A stretch of DNA of 45,802 nt from Ruminiclostridium sp. (lineage in GTDB: Bacteria > Bacillota > Clostridia > Oscillospirales > Ruminococcaceae), in the NCBI GenBank assembly GCA_017395555.1, contig JAFPUE010000025.1, forward strand, positions 1-45,802, given 5' to 3'. Positions 31,459-39,701 of this stretch are shown here, in pieces; within the stretch, counting starts at the first letter, position 1; every line of letters starts with the position of its first letter. Both the position numbers and the translations under genes were made by a program. A model generated the notes under the pieces. That model saw nothing but the letters and a program-made list of their open reading frames with translations, ran no database searches and was not told where the DNA came from.

Positions 31459-33993
31459 TTAACTGCGAAGTTTGTTCATCGTCGCACGCAGGAGCTCCGC
31501 GGGGAGCTGAAGCAGCGCTGTTATAACTATCGCAATTATCAGTGATAAAATATCCGGCGCTTCAAATCCGAAAATCGAGTTCAGTACCGGGACAAATACG
31601 AGCACAAGCGAGAACGCGAATGTCACGCCCGCAATAAGCCACGCAAATGTCTGATGTGCGCGGAAAACGTCGAAAAATCCCGTTCTGCCGAGATTTGCGA
31701 TGCAGATAAGCAGCAGCCCGAATACGAATACCAGCAGGAAGCCGCTGCGGGAGAGCATTATCAGATCGCCGGTGCTGCCGTCTCCGGAAGCGTTTGCGCC
31801 CGCCGACATAAGATAGTATATGATCTCCGCCGCCGCAAGACCTATCATCTGTAAGAGCGGACGGATAAAGAAGCCGATACGCAGCCTGCCGGAGCCGATA
31901 TATACCGAAGGTTCGGTGAGGCTCTTTATGTCTGCCGTGTTCTCAAAGTAAATGAACGACGCGGCGGGGATTATCAGCACCGCGATTATCGAGCTGAGTA
32001 CCGGAGATACCACAAACTCCGTTCCCGTCAGCATATTGAATACCGCAAAGATTATCAGCGTTCCCAGAGCCGTAATTGCCGTGGAAATACATCTCTTTAT
32101 GTTCAGGTGTGACTGTCTTGCCGTGGTAACTATATCCGTTACGGTCTCGAAGCTGTCGTTGCCGACTATAACGTCGCTTTCCTCAAATGCCGCACCCACA
32201 ACGTCCTTTGCAACCGAAACGCCGATATCCGCAAGCTCCAGCAGATCGCTGTCCGAAGCGGTCTCTCCGGTTATCATGACCGTCTCGCCCGCCTTGCGCA
32301 GCCGTCTTATAATATCCGGCTTCATATCCGCGGTTATTCTCGCAAAAGCGCATACATCTGTGAGGTCTATCTCCTCATCGGACATAAGCATATCTCCCGT
32401 GATAACACGCTCGCCCTTTATACCTACCTTGTTCGCAACGGTAAGCGCTGCCTCGGGGCTGTCGCCCGTCGTCATTATCACCTTAACTCCCGCTTTGCGG
32501 CAGCCTATGATAGCCGCGGGGATGTAGTCCTTTGTCTGGTTCTCGAACGCGAGAAGTCCCATGAAGCTGTAATGCGCGTCACTGATCTTTTCGGGTATTT
32601 CCGCTTCATCATCGAGCTTCGCGTAAGCCACCGCAAGCACATTGTAGCCCTGCTTCGCGAATGTGACCTGCTTCGTCTGCACCGTATAAAGCATATCGTT
32701 CGGCACGTCGCACAGCGGAAGCAGCTTATCGGGCGTACCCTTTATGCACAGCAGGCGTGAACCGCTTACCGTCCAGAGGTTTCCGGAAGCGCCCTCGGTG
32801 TCGCTGAACGGGTATTCCTGTATGTGCTCGTTTTCAAGCAGCGCCTCAGTATCGATTCCTCTGAAAGCCGCGTTGAGTATAATCGCCTTGTCGAACGGGT
32901 CTTCGGTATCTCTGCTGCATGACAGAACGGATACGTTCGTCAGCATCGCCGGGTTCGCGGTCAGATCGTCCGCGATCTGCATATTCTTCTCGGTGACCAT
33001 ACCGCTCTTATCAATAAGTATGCAGCTTGCCGCGTTGATATATTCGATAGTTTTCAGACTTTTCACCCATATCCGCTTTTCTTCGAGCTTTAACGCGCCT
33101 TTTATGTAATAAACGCGCACAAGAGATGCTGTTTCGGCGGGTATGAAGCAGAGCGCGAATGCCGCAGCCGGATAGAACGTGTTGTAGATGATATCCATAT
33201 ACGGAATATCCACACGCACGTTTATGAACGTGAAAATGCCGATTATCAGCATTACGGCGGCTACCGCGGTAAAAATGCCGGATATGCGAAGTACGGTCTT
33301 TTCAAGCGTGGTGTAGTATTCCTCGTGCTCCTTCATAGCCCCGAATTCCTTAAAGAAGCGGGTATCAACGCCTGTGGCTGTAACGCGCGCCGCAAGCAGA
33401 CCGGATACTATCTTGGTGCCTTTATAAATGCAGCTTTTCTTGATCTCCTCGTTTACGCTGTCCGAGCCGATTATCTTTGAAACGGGAGTTTTGCTGCCCG
33501 TGAAAATGCACTCATCTACGGTAAGATCCTTTATTTCGAGCAGGTGCGCGTCTGCGGGAACGCTTTCTCCCTCGCTGAGTATCAGAATGTCGTCGGGAAC
33601 GATAAGCTCGCGCCTGATATTGCGTATCTCGCCGCCGCGGACAATGCGGAACTCTGTCTTCGAGCGGGACTTCATTTCAAAGAAGTACTTGTCGCTCTGC
33701 GTGTTCTTGACTATCTCCGTTGCCGCAAAAACGCCCGCGAGCAGGAGCAGAACAACGCCCGTGATGATCGGCTCCATTTCCTCCGTGGCAAGCACACCGT
33801 AGCATATACTGAGGACGGCAGCGGCGAACATTATCGCGAACCGGAGATTAAAGAAAGCCTTGACGGGGCTGTAGCCCTTGTTTTTTTCGTCGAGCTTTGT
33901 ATCACTGTTGTAGCCGTATAGTTTTATATTTTCTTCAACGCGGTCATTGTCCAGACCGGTATAATCATTTTTGAAATCGTAAATCTGTGCCAA
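31459..33993 (-). CDS. P-type cation-transporting ATPase with degenerate catalytic motifs
   Basis: An 844-residue protein with full P-type architecture: A-domain, four helices around it, P/N-domain and a C-terminal helix bundle. Key motifs are altered. The actuator TGES is TGSK (about 165), losing the glutamate needed for dephosphorylation. The helix-4 PEGL is PAET (about 285). The phosphorylation site is DKSGMVT (Asp328) instead of DKTGTLT. The hinge GDGxNDAP is GETASDSD. The TGD loop (MTTGDSPEA) is kept. Start: TTG at 33993 with AGGAAAGGA upstream; a longer frame to 34101 would overlap the promoter and looks like leader. It may be a regulatory pseudo-pump or an unusual transporter. DUF368 follows 10 bp later. 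Confidence 0.87.
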   Translation of the reverse strand: MAQIYDFKNDYTGLDNDRVEENIKLYGYNSDTKLDEKNKGYSPVKAFFNLRFAIMFAAAVLSICYGVLATEEMEPIITGVVLLLLAGVFAATEIVKNTQSDKYFFEMKSRSKTEFRIVRGGEIRNIRRELIVPDDILILSEGESVPADAHLLEIKDLTVDECIFTGSKTPVSKIIGSDSVNEEIKKSCIYKGTKIVSGLLAARVTATGVDTRFFKEFGAMKEHEEYYTTLEKTVLRISGIFTAVAAVMLIIGIFTFINVRVDIPYMDIIYNTFYPAAAFALCFIPAETASLVRVYYIKGALKLEEKRIWVKSLKTIEYINAASCILIDKSGMVTEKNMQIADDLTANPAMLTNVSVLSCSRDTEDPFDKAIILNAAFRGIDTEALLENEHIQEYPFSDTEGASGNLWTVSGSRLLCIKGTPDKLLPLCDVPNDMLYTVQTKQVTFAKQGYNVLAVAYAKLDDEAEIPEKISDAHYSFMGLLAFENQTKDYIPAAIIGCRKAGVKVIMTTGDSPEAALTVANKVGIKGERVITGDMLMSDEEIDLTDVCAFARITADMKPDIIRRLRKAGETVMITGETASDSDLLELADIGVSVAKDVVGAAFEESDVIVGNDSFETVTDIVTTARQSHLNIKRCISTAITALGTLIIFAVFNMLTGTEFVVSPVLSSIIAVLIIPAASFIYFENTADIKSLTEPSVYIGSGRLRIGFFIRPLLQMIGLAAAEIIYYLMSAGANASGDGSTGDLIMLSRSGFLLVFVFGLLLICIANLGRTGFFDVFRAHQTFAWLIAGVTFAFSLVLVFVPVLNSIFGFEAPDILSLIIAIVITALLQLPAELLRATMNKLRS

Positions 33994-34036
33994 TTGAACG
34001 GATCCTTTCCTGCTGAAAAATACTATAATAATACAT

Positions 34037-34065
34037 ATTATAACACGACATCTGTTAAAAATCAA
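34037..34065 (-). promoter_or_regulatory. Sigma-A promoter for the P-type ATPase / DUF368 operon
   Basis: On the minus strand TTGATT (34065-34060), a 17-bp spacer, TATAAT (34042-34037). The start would be near 34030, about 40 nt before the TTG start codon. Confidence 0.75.
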
Positions 34066-34123
34066 TATTTTTTGGAGCAGGCTGTAATAATTGACAAACA
34101 ATACATATCCGTGAACATTATAC

Positions 34124-34152
34124 TTGCTAAATTTGCCGAAGCGTGCTATAAT
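34124..34152 (+). promoter_or_regulatory. Sigma-A promoter for the lipoprotein / response regulator operon
   Basis: TTGCTA (34124-34129), a 17-bp spacer, TATAAT (34147-34152). The start near 34159 lies at the base of a leader hairpin. It diverges from the promoter at 34037-34065. Confidence 0.68.
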
Positions 34153-34160
34153 AGTAAAAG

Positions 34161-34209
34161 CCGGATCGTATCATTCCCCGCCGCAGACGGTGAATGATAC
34201 AAAATCCGG
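34161..34209 (+). promoter_or_regulatory. 5'-terminal leader hairpin
   Basis: CCGGAT (34161-34166) pairs with ATCCGG (34204-34209), and GTATCATTC (34168-34176) with GAATGATAC (34192-34200). The stem would form at the very 5' end of the transcript, leaving the ribosome binding site at 34222 free. It may protect the mRNA or act as an operator in DNA form. Confidence 0.6.
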
Positions 34210-34234
34210 TTCACATACCGCAGGGGGTGAGATC

Positions 34235-35533
34235 CTGAAAAAAAGAATATTATCCCTTGCCGCCGCGGCAGTGCTTACGCTGTCGTCGTGCTCCGCACAG
34301 GTGGAGGAGCTTCTGAGCCCGCCGAGACTTGACGGCGAGCAGACGGAGATATACTCCGCGCTTCGTAAGTTCACGAGCGGAGACATAATCTTCAAGTATC
34401 CGAGGAGCGGACAGTACCGAAGCGCGTTTGTCGTTACCAACCTTGACAGCGAGCCCACGGACGAGGCTATCGTCTTTTACGAGGTGCCGAATGTGTCGGA
34501 CGGCTCGTCGCTTCGCATGAACTTCCTTGACAAGCAGGACGGCAAGTGGGTGTCGGTCTATGACTTCGCGGCTTCCGGAAGCGAGGTTGACAGTGTCCGG
34601 TTTGAGGATCTCGGCAGCGGCTCGACTATGATAATAGTCACATATCTTATGCAGAGCACATCCGATCGCTACACCAGCGTAATGACGTACAGCGACGGGT
34701 TTCCGGAGGAGCTTATGAGCGTCCGCAATATCTTTATGGACGTGTTCGACACGGACGGAGACGGCAGCGGCGAGATGTTCGTTATCACAAATGAGCGCCC
34801 CACCGGAAGTGCATGGTCACGTATATACGGCACAAAGGACGGCAAGTTCGGCGAGCTTGGATTTACCCCGCTCAACAGCGGCTTTGCAGGCATTAAGGAC
34901 GTTTCCTGCGGCATAACGGAAGGACTGCACGCGGTGTTTGTCGATTACACGTTCTCCGACGGAACTTTCGGCACGGACGCGGTCATAAGCGGCAATGGGT
35001 ATTATTACCTCTCCCCTGCCCTTGACCCGGACGTTACCCTTCGCGAGTCCAACAGCTACACGCCGTATATCCCGTGCATGGACGTTGATGGTGACGGGGA
35101 GACGGAGATACCGCGAACCGTTCCTTTCCCGACATTTGAGGAGATGCCCGCGTCGGAGCGTATAAATATGACCGAGTGGTATAAACTCACGCGCAACGCC
35201 ACGGCGGAGGTGCTGAAATACCGCAGCTTTGTCGGCACAAAGGGCGATTATATATTCCTGTTCCCGGATAACTGGCTCGGAGTTACCGCGGCGGTCTCGA
35301 TATCCGAGGGCGCTGTCGTTTTCAACCGTTACGACAATATTTCGGGGACAATGGGCGAGGAGCTGCTGCGCCTTTACGGAACGGCGGACAGCGGTACCGA
35401 CAAATTTGAGGACGGCGGGTACCGTTATCTCGGACGAAGCGAGAGCACCGGATATTCGTACTATGCCGTGATCTCGGAAAGCAGGTCAGCGCCGTCGGAC
35501 GACGAGCTTGAAAAGCTGTTCATTCTGCGCTGA
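34235..35533 (+). CDS. Lipoprotein with DxDGDG (FG-GAP/VCBS-like) repeats, probable CTG start
   Basis: About 432 residues. A signal peptide MKKRILSLAAAAVLTLSSC ends in a lipobox with Cys19, so it is anchored outside the membrane. Two calcium-binding-like motifs, DTDGDGSGE and DVDGDGETE, and repeated beta-rich segments suggest an FG-GAP/VCBS propeller. The only start matching the signal peptide is CTG at 34235, 5 nt after AGGGGGTG; a GTG at 34190 has no binding site, and an ATG at 34124 lies in the promoter. The gene is 20 bp before a response regulator, so it may sense an external signal or be a target. Its ligand is unknown. Confidence 0.8.
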   Translation: MKKRILSLAAAAVLTLSSCSAQVEELLSPPRLDGEQTEIYSALRKFTSGDIIFKYPRSGQYRSAFVVTNLDSEPTDEAIVFYEVPNVSDGSSLRMNFLDKQDGKWVSVYDFAASGSEVDSVRFEDLGSGSTMIIVTYLMQSTSDRYTSVMTYSDGFPEELMSVRNIFMDVFDTDGDGSGEMFVITNERPTGSAWSRIYGTKDGKFGELGFTPLNSGFAGIKDVSCGITEGLHAVFVDYTFSDGTFGTDAVISGNGYYYLSPALDPDVTLRESNSYTPYIPCMDVDGDGETEIPRTVPFPTFEEMPASERINMTEWYKLTRNATAEVLKYRSFVGTKGDYIFLFPDNWLGVTAAVSISEGAVVFNRYDNISGTMGEELLRLYGTADSGTDKFEDGGYRYLGRSESTGYSYYAVISESRSAPSDDELEKLFILR

Positions 35534-35553
35534 AATGATTGTGAGGAATAAAT

Positions 35554-36291
35554 ATGGACGAGAAAAGAATACTTGTATGTGAGGACGAGGACGCTATCCG
35601 CGAGTTTGTGGTGATCCACCTCAAACGCTCCGGATATGATGTATATGATGCCGACAGCGGCGAGAAAGCGATCGAAGCGTGGAAGAACGGTATGCGCTTT
35701 GACATTGCGCTGCTCGATATAATGATGCCGGGCATAGACGGTACGCAGGTATGCCGTTTTCTGCGCAGCGAGAGCAGTACGATAGGGATAATAATGCTGT
35801 CCGCGAAGAGCCAGGAAATGGACAAGGTGAACTGCCTGATGATGGGAGCGGACGATTATGTGACGAAGCCGTTTTCCCCGTCGGAGCTCATAGCCCGTGT
35901 TGATGCGATATACCGCCGCGTGAGCGTATCCCGGCTTGCTGCCGACAACGAGAGCGAGCTTGTATCGGGACCGTTCCGTGTTGATCTGCGCAGCAGGCGC
36001 ATTACAAAGGACGGCGAGCCGCTTGACATCACGCAGGTGGAGTATCATATACTGGAGTATTTTATCCGCAACGCCGGCAATGCCGTTGACCGCCGCACGC
36101 TGCTTAACAAGATATGGGGCGAGGGCTATTACGGCGACGACAAGATCGTCGATGTGAATATCCGCCGCATACGAATGAAGATCGAGGAAGACCCCTCGAA
36201 TCCAAAGTACATACAGACCGTCTGGGGATTCGGTTATAAATGGGGCGCGGGAGCCCGCGCTGACGGGGAACGCTCCGCCGCGAATCCGTAG
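35554..36291 (+). CDS. OmpR/PhoB-type response regulator (orphan)
   Basis: A 245-residue two-domain regulator. The receiver has acidic residues E10/D11, phospho-acceptor Asp55 in LLDIMMPG, and the Lys of TKPF. The winged-helix output domain is typical of PhoB/OmpR (VDRRTLLNKIWGEGYYGDDKIVDVNIRRIRMKIE, ending TVWGFGYKW). GAGGA precedes the ATG. No histidine kinase is adjacent, so it must pair with one elsewhere or respond to the lipoprotein system. The last residues (GERSAANP) and the stop codon lie inside an intergenic repeat, suggesting that the repeat supplied the end of the gene. Confidence 0.93.
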   Translation: MDEKRILVCEDEDAIREFVVIHLKRSGYDVYDADSGEKAIEAWKNGMRFDIALLDIMMPGIDGTQVCRFLRSESSTIGIIMLSAKSQEMDKVNCLMMGADDYVTKPFSPSELIARVDAIYRRVSVSRLAADNESELVSGPFRVDLRSRRITKDGEPLDITQVEYHILEYFIRNAGNAVDRRTLLNKIWGEGYYGDDKIVDVNIRRIRMKIEEDPSNPKYIQTVWGFGYKWGAGARADGERSAANP

Positions 36292-36425
36292 CGACATCCT
36301 TCTATGGGCGGGTGCATTGCACGAAGCAATGGTAGCTGCCGTCAAAAGCACACTCGGTTAGTTATTCTCTGCTATATATGGAAAAAGGTAACCGCACAGA
36401 ACGTTATTCTGTGCGGTTATTGTTG
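36273..36425 (+). repeat. Repeat-terminator unit 1 at the end of the response regulator
   Basis: Starts in the last codons of the regulator (GCTCCGCCGCGAAT-CCGTAGCGAC), then CCTTCTATGGG, CTCGGTTAGTTATTCTCTG and the terminator 36390-36418. Unit 2 repeats this layout about 170-190 bp on, indicating a tandem duplication with divergence. Confidence 0.7.
36390..36418 (+). terminator. Terminator of the lipoprotein / response regulator operon
   Basis: AACCGCACAGAA pairs with TTCTGTGCGGTT around CGTTA, followed by ATTGTTGTTG. Nearly the same stem as at 29493 and 36550. Confidence 0.85.
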
Positions 36426-36441
36426 TTGTAGTAATGTAATC

Positions 36442-36590
36442 TTCGCCAACCCCAGCGGCGGACGCGCCGCTCCGAATGCGTAGCGACACTCTTCTATGGA
36501 AAGCCGCAGCTCCTCGGTTAGTTATTCTCTGCTATTTATAGTAAAAAGAAACCGCACAGAGCGTTATTCTGTGCGGTTATTGTCATTTAA
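36442..36590 (+). repeat. Repeat-terminator unit 2
   Basis: Second copy of unit 1: CTTCGCCAACCCC (an inverted end of the 85-bp family), CGCTCCGAATGCGTAGCGAC, CTTCTATGG, CTCGGTTAGTTATTCTCTG, then a second terminator. No gene lies between the two units. Confidence 0.7.
36550..36578 (+). terminator. Duplicated terminator
   Basis: AACCGCACAGA pairs with TCTGTGCGGTT around a 7-nt loop; followed by ATTGTC. It would back up the terminator at 36390. Confidence 0.75.
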
Positions 36591-36600
36591 TAAAGGAGTT

Positions 36601-36668
36601 ATCGCCAACCCCACTGCGTTTCTATGAGAGCAGCCCATAGAAGAAAACTCTGAAATACTGCATTTGGT
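36601..36668 (-). repeat. 85-bp structured repeat, copy C (inverted, 5' hairpin missing)
   Basis: Read on the minus strand it carries CAGTATTTCAGAG, CTTCTATGGG, CTCATAGAAA, CGCAGTGGGGTTGGCGA as in copies A, B and D. Confidence 0.8.
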
Positions 36669-36673
36669 TTATC

Positions 36674-36823
36674 GGAAGTTTCTTTAATGCGCGCATCGTG
36701 CGCGCTTTTGGAAACTTCCTTACGGCATCGTGCCGTAGGGTGTCAAGCCCACTTTTCCAAAGGGGGCTTGCGGGGTCCGGGGCAGCGCCCCGTCTCAAAA
36801 GTCTCTGAGATCTCTCAAAAAGT
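36674..36823. other. Cascade of hairpins downstream of the zinc-ribbon membrane gene
   Basis: In order: GGAAGTTTC/GAAACTTCC (36674-36719) enclosing GCGCGCA-TCG-TGCGCGC; TACGGCA-TCG-TGCCGTA (36721-36737); CAAGCCC/GGGGCTTG (36744-36770); GGGGC-AGC-GCCCC (36779-36791); then TCTCAAAA motifs up to the stop of the minus-strand gene. No ORF in the whole 36292-36826 gap. Some stems probably terminate the tetR-recA-recX transcript. Confidence 0.65.
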
Positions 36824-36826
36824 CTC

Positions 36827-37339
36827 TTACTTTATAAGTCTGTACTTACCGATGATCGGGAGCTCAACGGCTTTGTTATTGAGGATATTGACCATCTGAT
36901 AGATGAAGGCTGCGATGTGGACTGCAGACCCGGCGAAACCTAAAATCGCGGAAATTGCTCTGAACAGACCGCCCATAAACGGTATCGGGATAAATGTCAG
37001 CGCGCCGACTATTGCAGCCGCTACGCCTACGGCAACGCTGAATATGAACAGGATAAGTCCCTGATTTGCGTGGAATTTGCCGGCTTTTGAGTCGGGGCAG
37101 ACAAGCAGCGGCAGGAAGAACAATATCCACAGATATGAAAGTATGTACGCCCATTTGTTATTGCTGTTCAGGTCATATACATCAAATTCCGATGTAACGT
37201 CTTTACCGGCAAAAGACTGTGAACCGTTGTTATTGAAATTATTCTGCTGCGCCTCGCCGGAAGTTACCGGAGCTCCGCAGTTCGGGCAGTTATTTACGCC
37301 CTCGGGGAGCTGTCCTCCGCAGTGTTTGCAAAATGCCAT
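36827..37339 (-). CDS. Zinc-ribbon membrane protein, DUF4870-like
   Basis: A 170-residue protein. A zinc ribbon (C4-x2-C7, C18-x2-C21; FCKHCGG and NCPNCGA) leads into an Asn/Gln-rich linker, then three membrane helices (about 62-82, 92-118, 125-155) with the phrase KFHANQGLILFIF typical of DUF4870-like proteins. Function unknown; such proteins are common beside unrelated genes in Firmicutes. GGAGG lies 9 nt before the ATG and it starts 1 bp after recX, so it is the last gene of the tetR-recA-recX cluster. Confidence 0.85.
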   Translation of the reverse strand: MAFCKHCGGQLPEGVNNCPNCGAPVTSGEAQQNNFNNNGSQSFAGKDVTSEFDVYDLNSNNKWAYILSYLWILFFLPLLVCPDSKAGKFHANQGLILFIFSVAVGVAAAIVGALTFIPIPFMGGLFRAISAILGFAGSAVHIAAFIYQMVNILNNKAVELPIIGKYRLIK

Positions 37340-37340
37340 T

Positions 37341-37832
37341 TTACTTATCCTCCTCAGATTCGTTTATCTCGCCCTCTATTATGTAAAGAGCACTTTTGAT
37401 ATCGCTGTATAAATAACCGCGCCGAGCGAGTGCGGCTATTACCTTCTGCATTTCTTTTTTTCCCTCTATCCCGCCGAGAAACAGCCTGTCCGAATATTTC
37501 TTCCGCAGTATATCCGCTATCTCGTCGGTGATATCTTCCTTGGAATACGCTTCGAGCGCGGCTTCTATCGTTTCCGTATCGAGCTGCTTCTGCCGCATCA
37601 TCATCGCCGCTTTGCTCTTGCCGTACTTCCTGACGGTGATGTACTGCCGCGCGAGCTTTTCCGCATACCTGTTGTCGTCGATGTACCCATATTCGCACAT
37701 CATATCGGCAACGGCAGCCGCGGTCTTTTCGCTGTAATTGTTTTTCAGCTTCTCGATAAGCTCGTTTCTGCCGTATTCCCTGCCGCCGATAAGGTACATC
37801 GCGCGCCGCTTGGCGATCTCAAGCTCGTCCAT
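37341..37832 (-). CDS. recX: Regulatory protein RecX
   Basis: A 163-residue three-repeat helical protein (RRAMYLIGGREYGRNELIEKL; YGYIDDNRYAEKLARQYI; ALARRGYLYSDIKSAL) that binds RecA filaments and limits or modulates RecA activity. It follows recA by 8 bp with no Shine-Dalgarno sequence, suggesting translational coupling. Length and gene order are standard. Confidence 0.95.
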   Translation of the reverse strand: MDELEIAKRRAMYLIGGREYGRNELIEKLKNNYSEKTAAAVADMMCEYGYIDDNRYAEKLARQYITVRKYGKSKAAMMMRQKQLDTETIEAALEAYSKEDITDEIADILRKKYSDRLFLGGIEGKKEMQKVIAALARRGYLYSDIKSALYIIEGEINESEEDK

Positions 37833-37840
37833 ACGCTATA

Positions 37841-39064
37841 TCAGTCCGCATCGATCTCGTCGATCGAGAACTCCTCGAAATCGTCGTCCGCCGCAACCAC
37901 AACGCTGCTTTTCTTCGCTCTGCCGCGCTTGGGCTTTTCTGCAGCCGGAGCCTCTTCGCTGTCATCCGCTGCTGCGGAGATTGCCGGTGCGGGGCTGTCG
38001 TCGGAGTCCCCGCTGCCGTTTACCTCGTAGTCGAGCTTTTCGGCACTTGCCCAGATCTTGTCCTCTATTTCCTGCATAACGTCCGGGTTCTCGTCGAGGA
38101 ACTTCTTTGTGTTCTCGCGTCCCTGACCAATACGCATATCGTTGTAGCTGAACCACGCGCCGGACTTCTTGATGATATCGAGCTCTATCGCGTAGTCAAG
38201 CACCTCGCCCGTTCTGGAAATGCCGTGACCGAATATCATATCAAATTCACAGCTCTTGAACGGAGGAGCCACCTTGTTCTTTATTACCTTGCATTTTGTG
38301 CGGTTTCCGATAGTGTCGGTGCCGTCCTTGATAGCCTCGCCCTTGCGAACCTCAATTCTTACCGATGTGTAGAATTTAAGAGCACGTCCGCCGGGGGTAG
38401 TCTCCGGGTTGCCGAACATTATACCTATCTTTTCGCGTATCTGGTTGATGAAAATAGCTACCGTATTTGTTTTGGAGATGATCGCGGTGAGCTTTTTGAG
38501 AGCCGCGGACATAAGTCTCGCCTGAACGCCTACGAAGCTGTCGCCCATATCGCCTTCGATCTCGGCTCTCGTTACCATAGCAGCCACCGAGTCAAGAACG
38601 ATGATGTCGATAGCGCCGGAACGCACGAGGGCTTCCATTATTTCGAGAGCCTGCTCGCCTGTATCCGGCTGGGATACGATGAGCTGATCCACGTCAACGC
38701 CGAGCGCCTTCGCGTAAACGGGGTCAAGTGCGTGCTCAACGTCCACGAAAGCGGCAATGCCGCCGCGCTTCTGCGCTTCCGCGATAGCGTGGAGGGTAAC
38801 GGTAGTCTTACCGCCGGATTCCGGTCCGAATATCTCAACGATACGTCCTTTCGGAAGTCCGCCGATACCGAGTGCCATATCGAGACCGATAGAGCCTGTG
38901 GGTATAGCCTCAACATTGAGGGTGGTCTTCTCGCCCATTCTCATTACCGAACCAGCGCCGAACTGCTTTTCTATCTGCGCGAAAGCCGCGTCGAGGGCTT
39001 TCTTCTTATCCTCCGGCGTAACGGGTTTTTCGATCACTTTTTTGGAAGAGGGTGCTTTAGCCAT
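37841..39064 (-). CDS. recA: Recombinase RecA, with extended C-terminus
   Basis: A 407-residue recombinase, about 55 longer than usual. The core is complete: Walker [10 protein letters not shown] (Ser of the common GPESSGKTT is Gly), Walker [10 protein letters not shown], loop L1 ([10 protein letters not shown]) and loop L2 ([15 protein letters not shown]). The extra C-terminal tail is acidic and Ala/Pro-rich with a basic patch (PKRGRAKK), ending [15 protein letters not shown]. RecA performs strand exchange and triggers the SOS response. AAAGGAAAT gives the ATG at 39064, and the gene starts 2 bp after a TetR-type gene, an unusual arrangement. Confidence 0.98.
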   Translation of the reverse strand: MAKAPSSKKVIEKPVTPEDKKKALDAAFAQIEKQFGAGSVMRMGEKTTLNVEAIPTGSIGLDMALGIGGLPKGRIVEIFGPESGGKTTVTLHAIAEAQKRGGIAAFVDVEHALDPVYAKALGVDVDQLIVSQPDTGEQALEIMEALVRSGAIDIIVLDSVAAMVTRAEIEGDMGDSFVGVQARLMSAALKKLTAIISKTNTVAIFINQIREKIGIMFGNPETTPGGRALKFYTSVRIEVRKGEAIKDGTDTIGNRTKCKVIKNKVAPPFKSCEFDMIFGHGISRTGEVLDYAIELDIIKKSGAWFSYNDMRIGQGRENTKKFLDENPDVMQEIEDKIWASAEKLDYEVNGSGDSDDSPAPAISAAADDSEEAPAAEKPKRGRAKKSSVVVAADDDFEEFSIDEIDAD

Positions 39065-39066
39065 AG

Positions 39067-39654
39067 TTATTTCCTTTCTTTATCACTGTTCATTTTTCCG
39101 CTGACCGCGCATCTTTCCGCGATCTCCTCGATCATGCCTTTTTTTATCTCGCACATACGCATGAACTGCTTTTTGATATCGGTTTTCATACCGTTTCTCT
39201 GCCAGTCGAGCACCTGTCCGAAGCAGGCGCATTTGTAGAAGTTTATGATAACTTCCTTATCGAACTCGCTTATGTCATACCCGGCGAAAACATTGTTGAT
39301 ATACGTCGATACGACATACTCGCACACTCTCCAGAGATACTGCTCATAAATGTCTCTGCTGACGGAGTTATAAATGTGCATTGCTGCCTTACGGTTGTTC
39401 ACGGCGAAGCTGATCGCCGCGTCGAGAGCTTCCTCCAGCGAGTTGATGGACGGATATTCGGATATCAGGTTATCCGCCTGCTCCATGACCATTTCCTCAA
39501 GCAGCGATGGCAGATCGCGGAAGTGGTAATAGAAGGAGTTGCGGTTGATACCGCAGTCTTCTACAATATCTTTTATTGTTATCTGGTTTAACGTTCTTTC
39601 GTTCAAGAGCTTCAGAGCTGAAGCCTTGATAGCCTTTTGCGTAAGATTTGCCAT
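39067..39654 (-). CDS. TetR/AcrR-family transcriptional regulator
   Basis: A 195-residue regulator. The N-terminal helix-turn-helix is [42 protein letters not shown]; the C-terminal ligand/dimer domain ([21 protein letters not shown]) resembles that of DhaS/YxaF-like regulators. The ATG at 39654 follows GGGGAGGGG; an earlier ATG lies in the leader. Its stop is 2 bp before recA, so the two share a message from the promoter at 39702-39730. Control of recA by an autoregulated TetR protein is possible but inferred. Confidence 0.9.
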   Translation of the reverse strand: MANLTQKAIKASALKLLNERTLNQITIKDIVEDCGINRNSFYYHFRDLPSLLEEMVMEQADNLISEYPSINSLEEALDAAISFAVNNRKAAMHIYNSVSRDIYEQYLWRVCEYVVSTYINNVFAGYDISEFDKEVIINFYKCACFGQVLDWQRNGMKTDIKKQFMRMCEIKKGMIEEIAERCAVSGKMNSDKERK

Positions 39655-39701
39655 TATTTCCCCTCCCCGGAAATAATAATATCTTATAAAATACAATAGA
39701 C

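Noticed and set aside
33991-34101. N-terminal extension of the P-type ATPase from 34101
   Set aside because: The extra segment covers the -10/-35 promoter and reads like random sequence; TTG at 33993 has the ribosome binding site.
36292-36826. Riboswitch or small gene in the 535-bp gap
   Set aside because: The stems match repeated terminators and dispersed hairpins; no conserved riboswitch core and no coding frame with a start site.
38225-39238. A 337-codon plus-strand frame opposite recA
   Set aside because: Caused by codon bias of recA on the other strand; no homology-like features.
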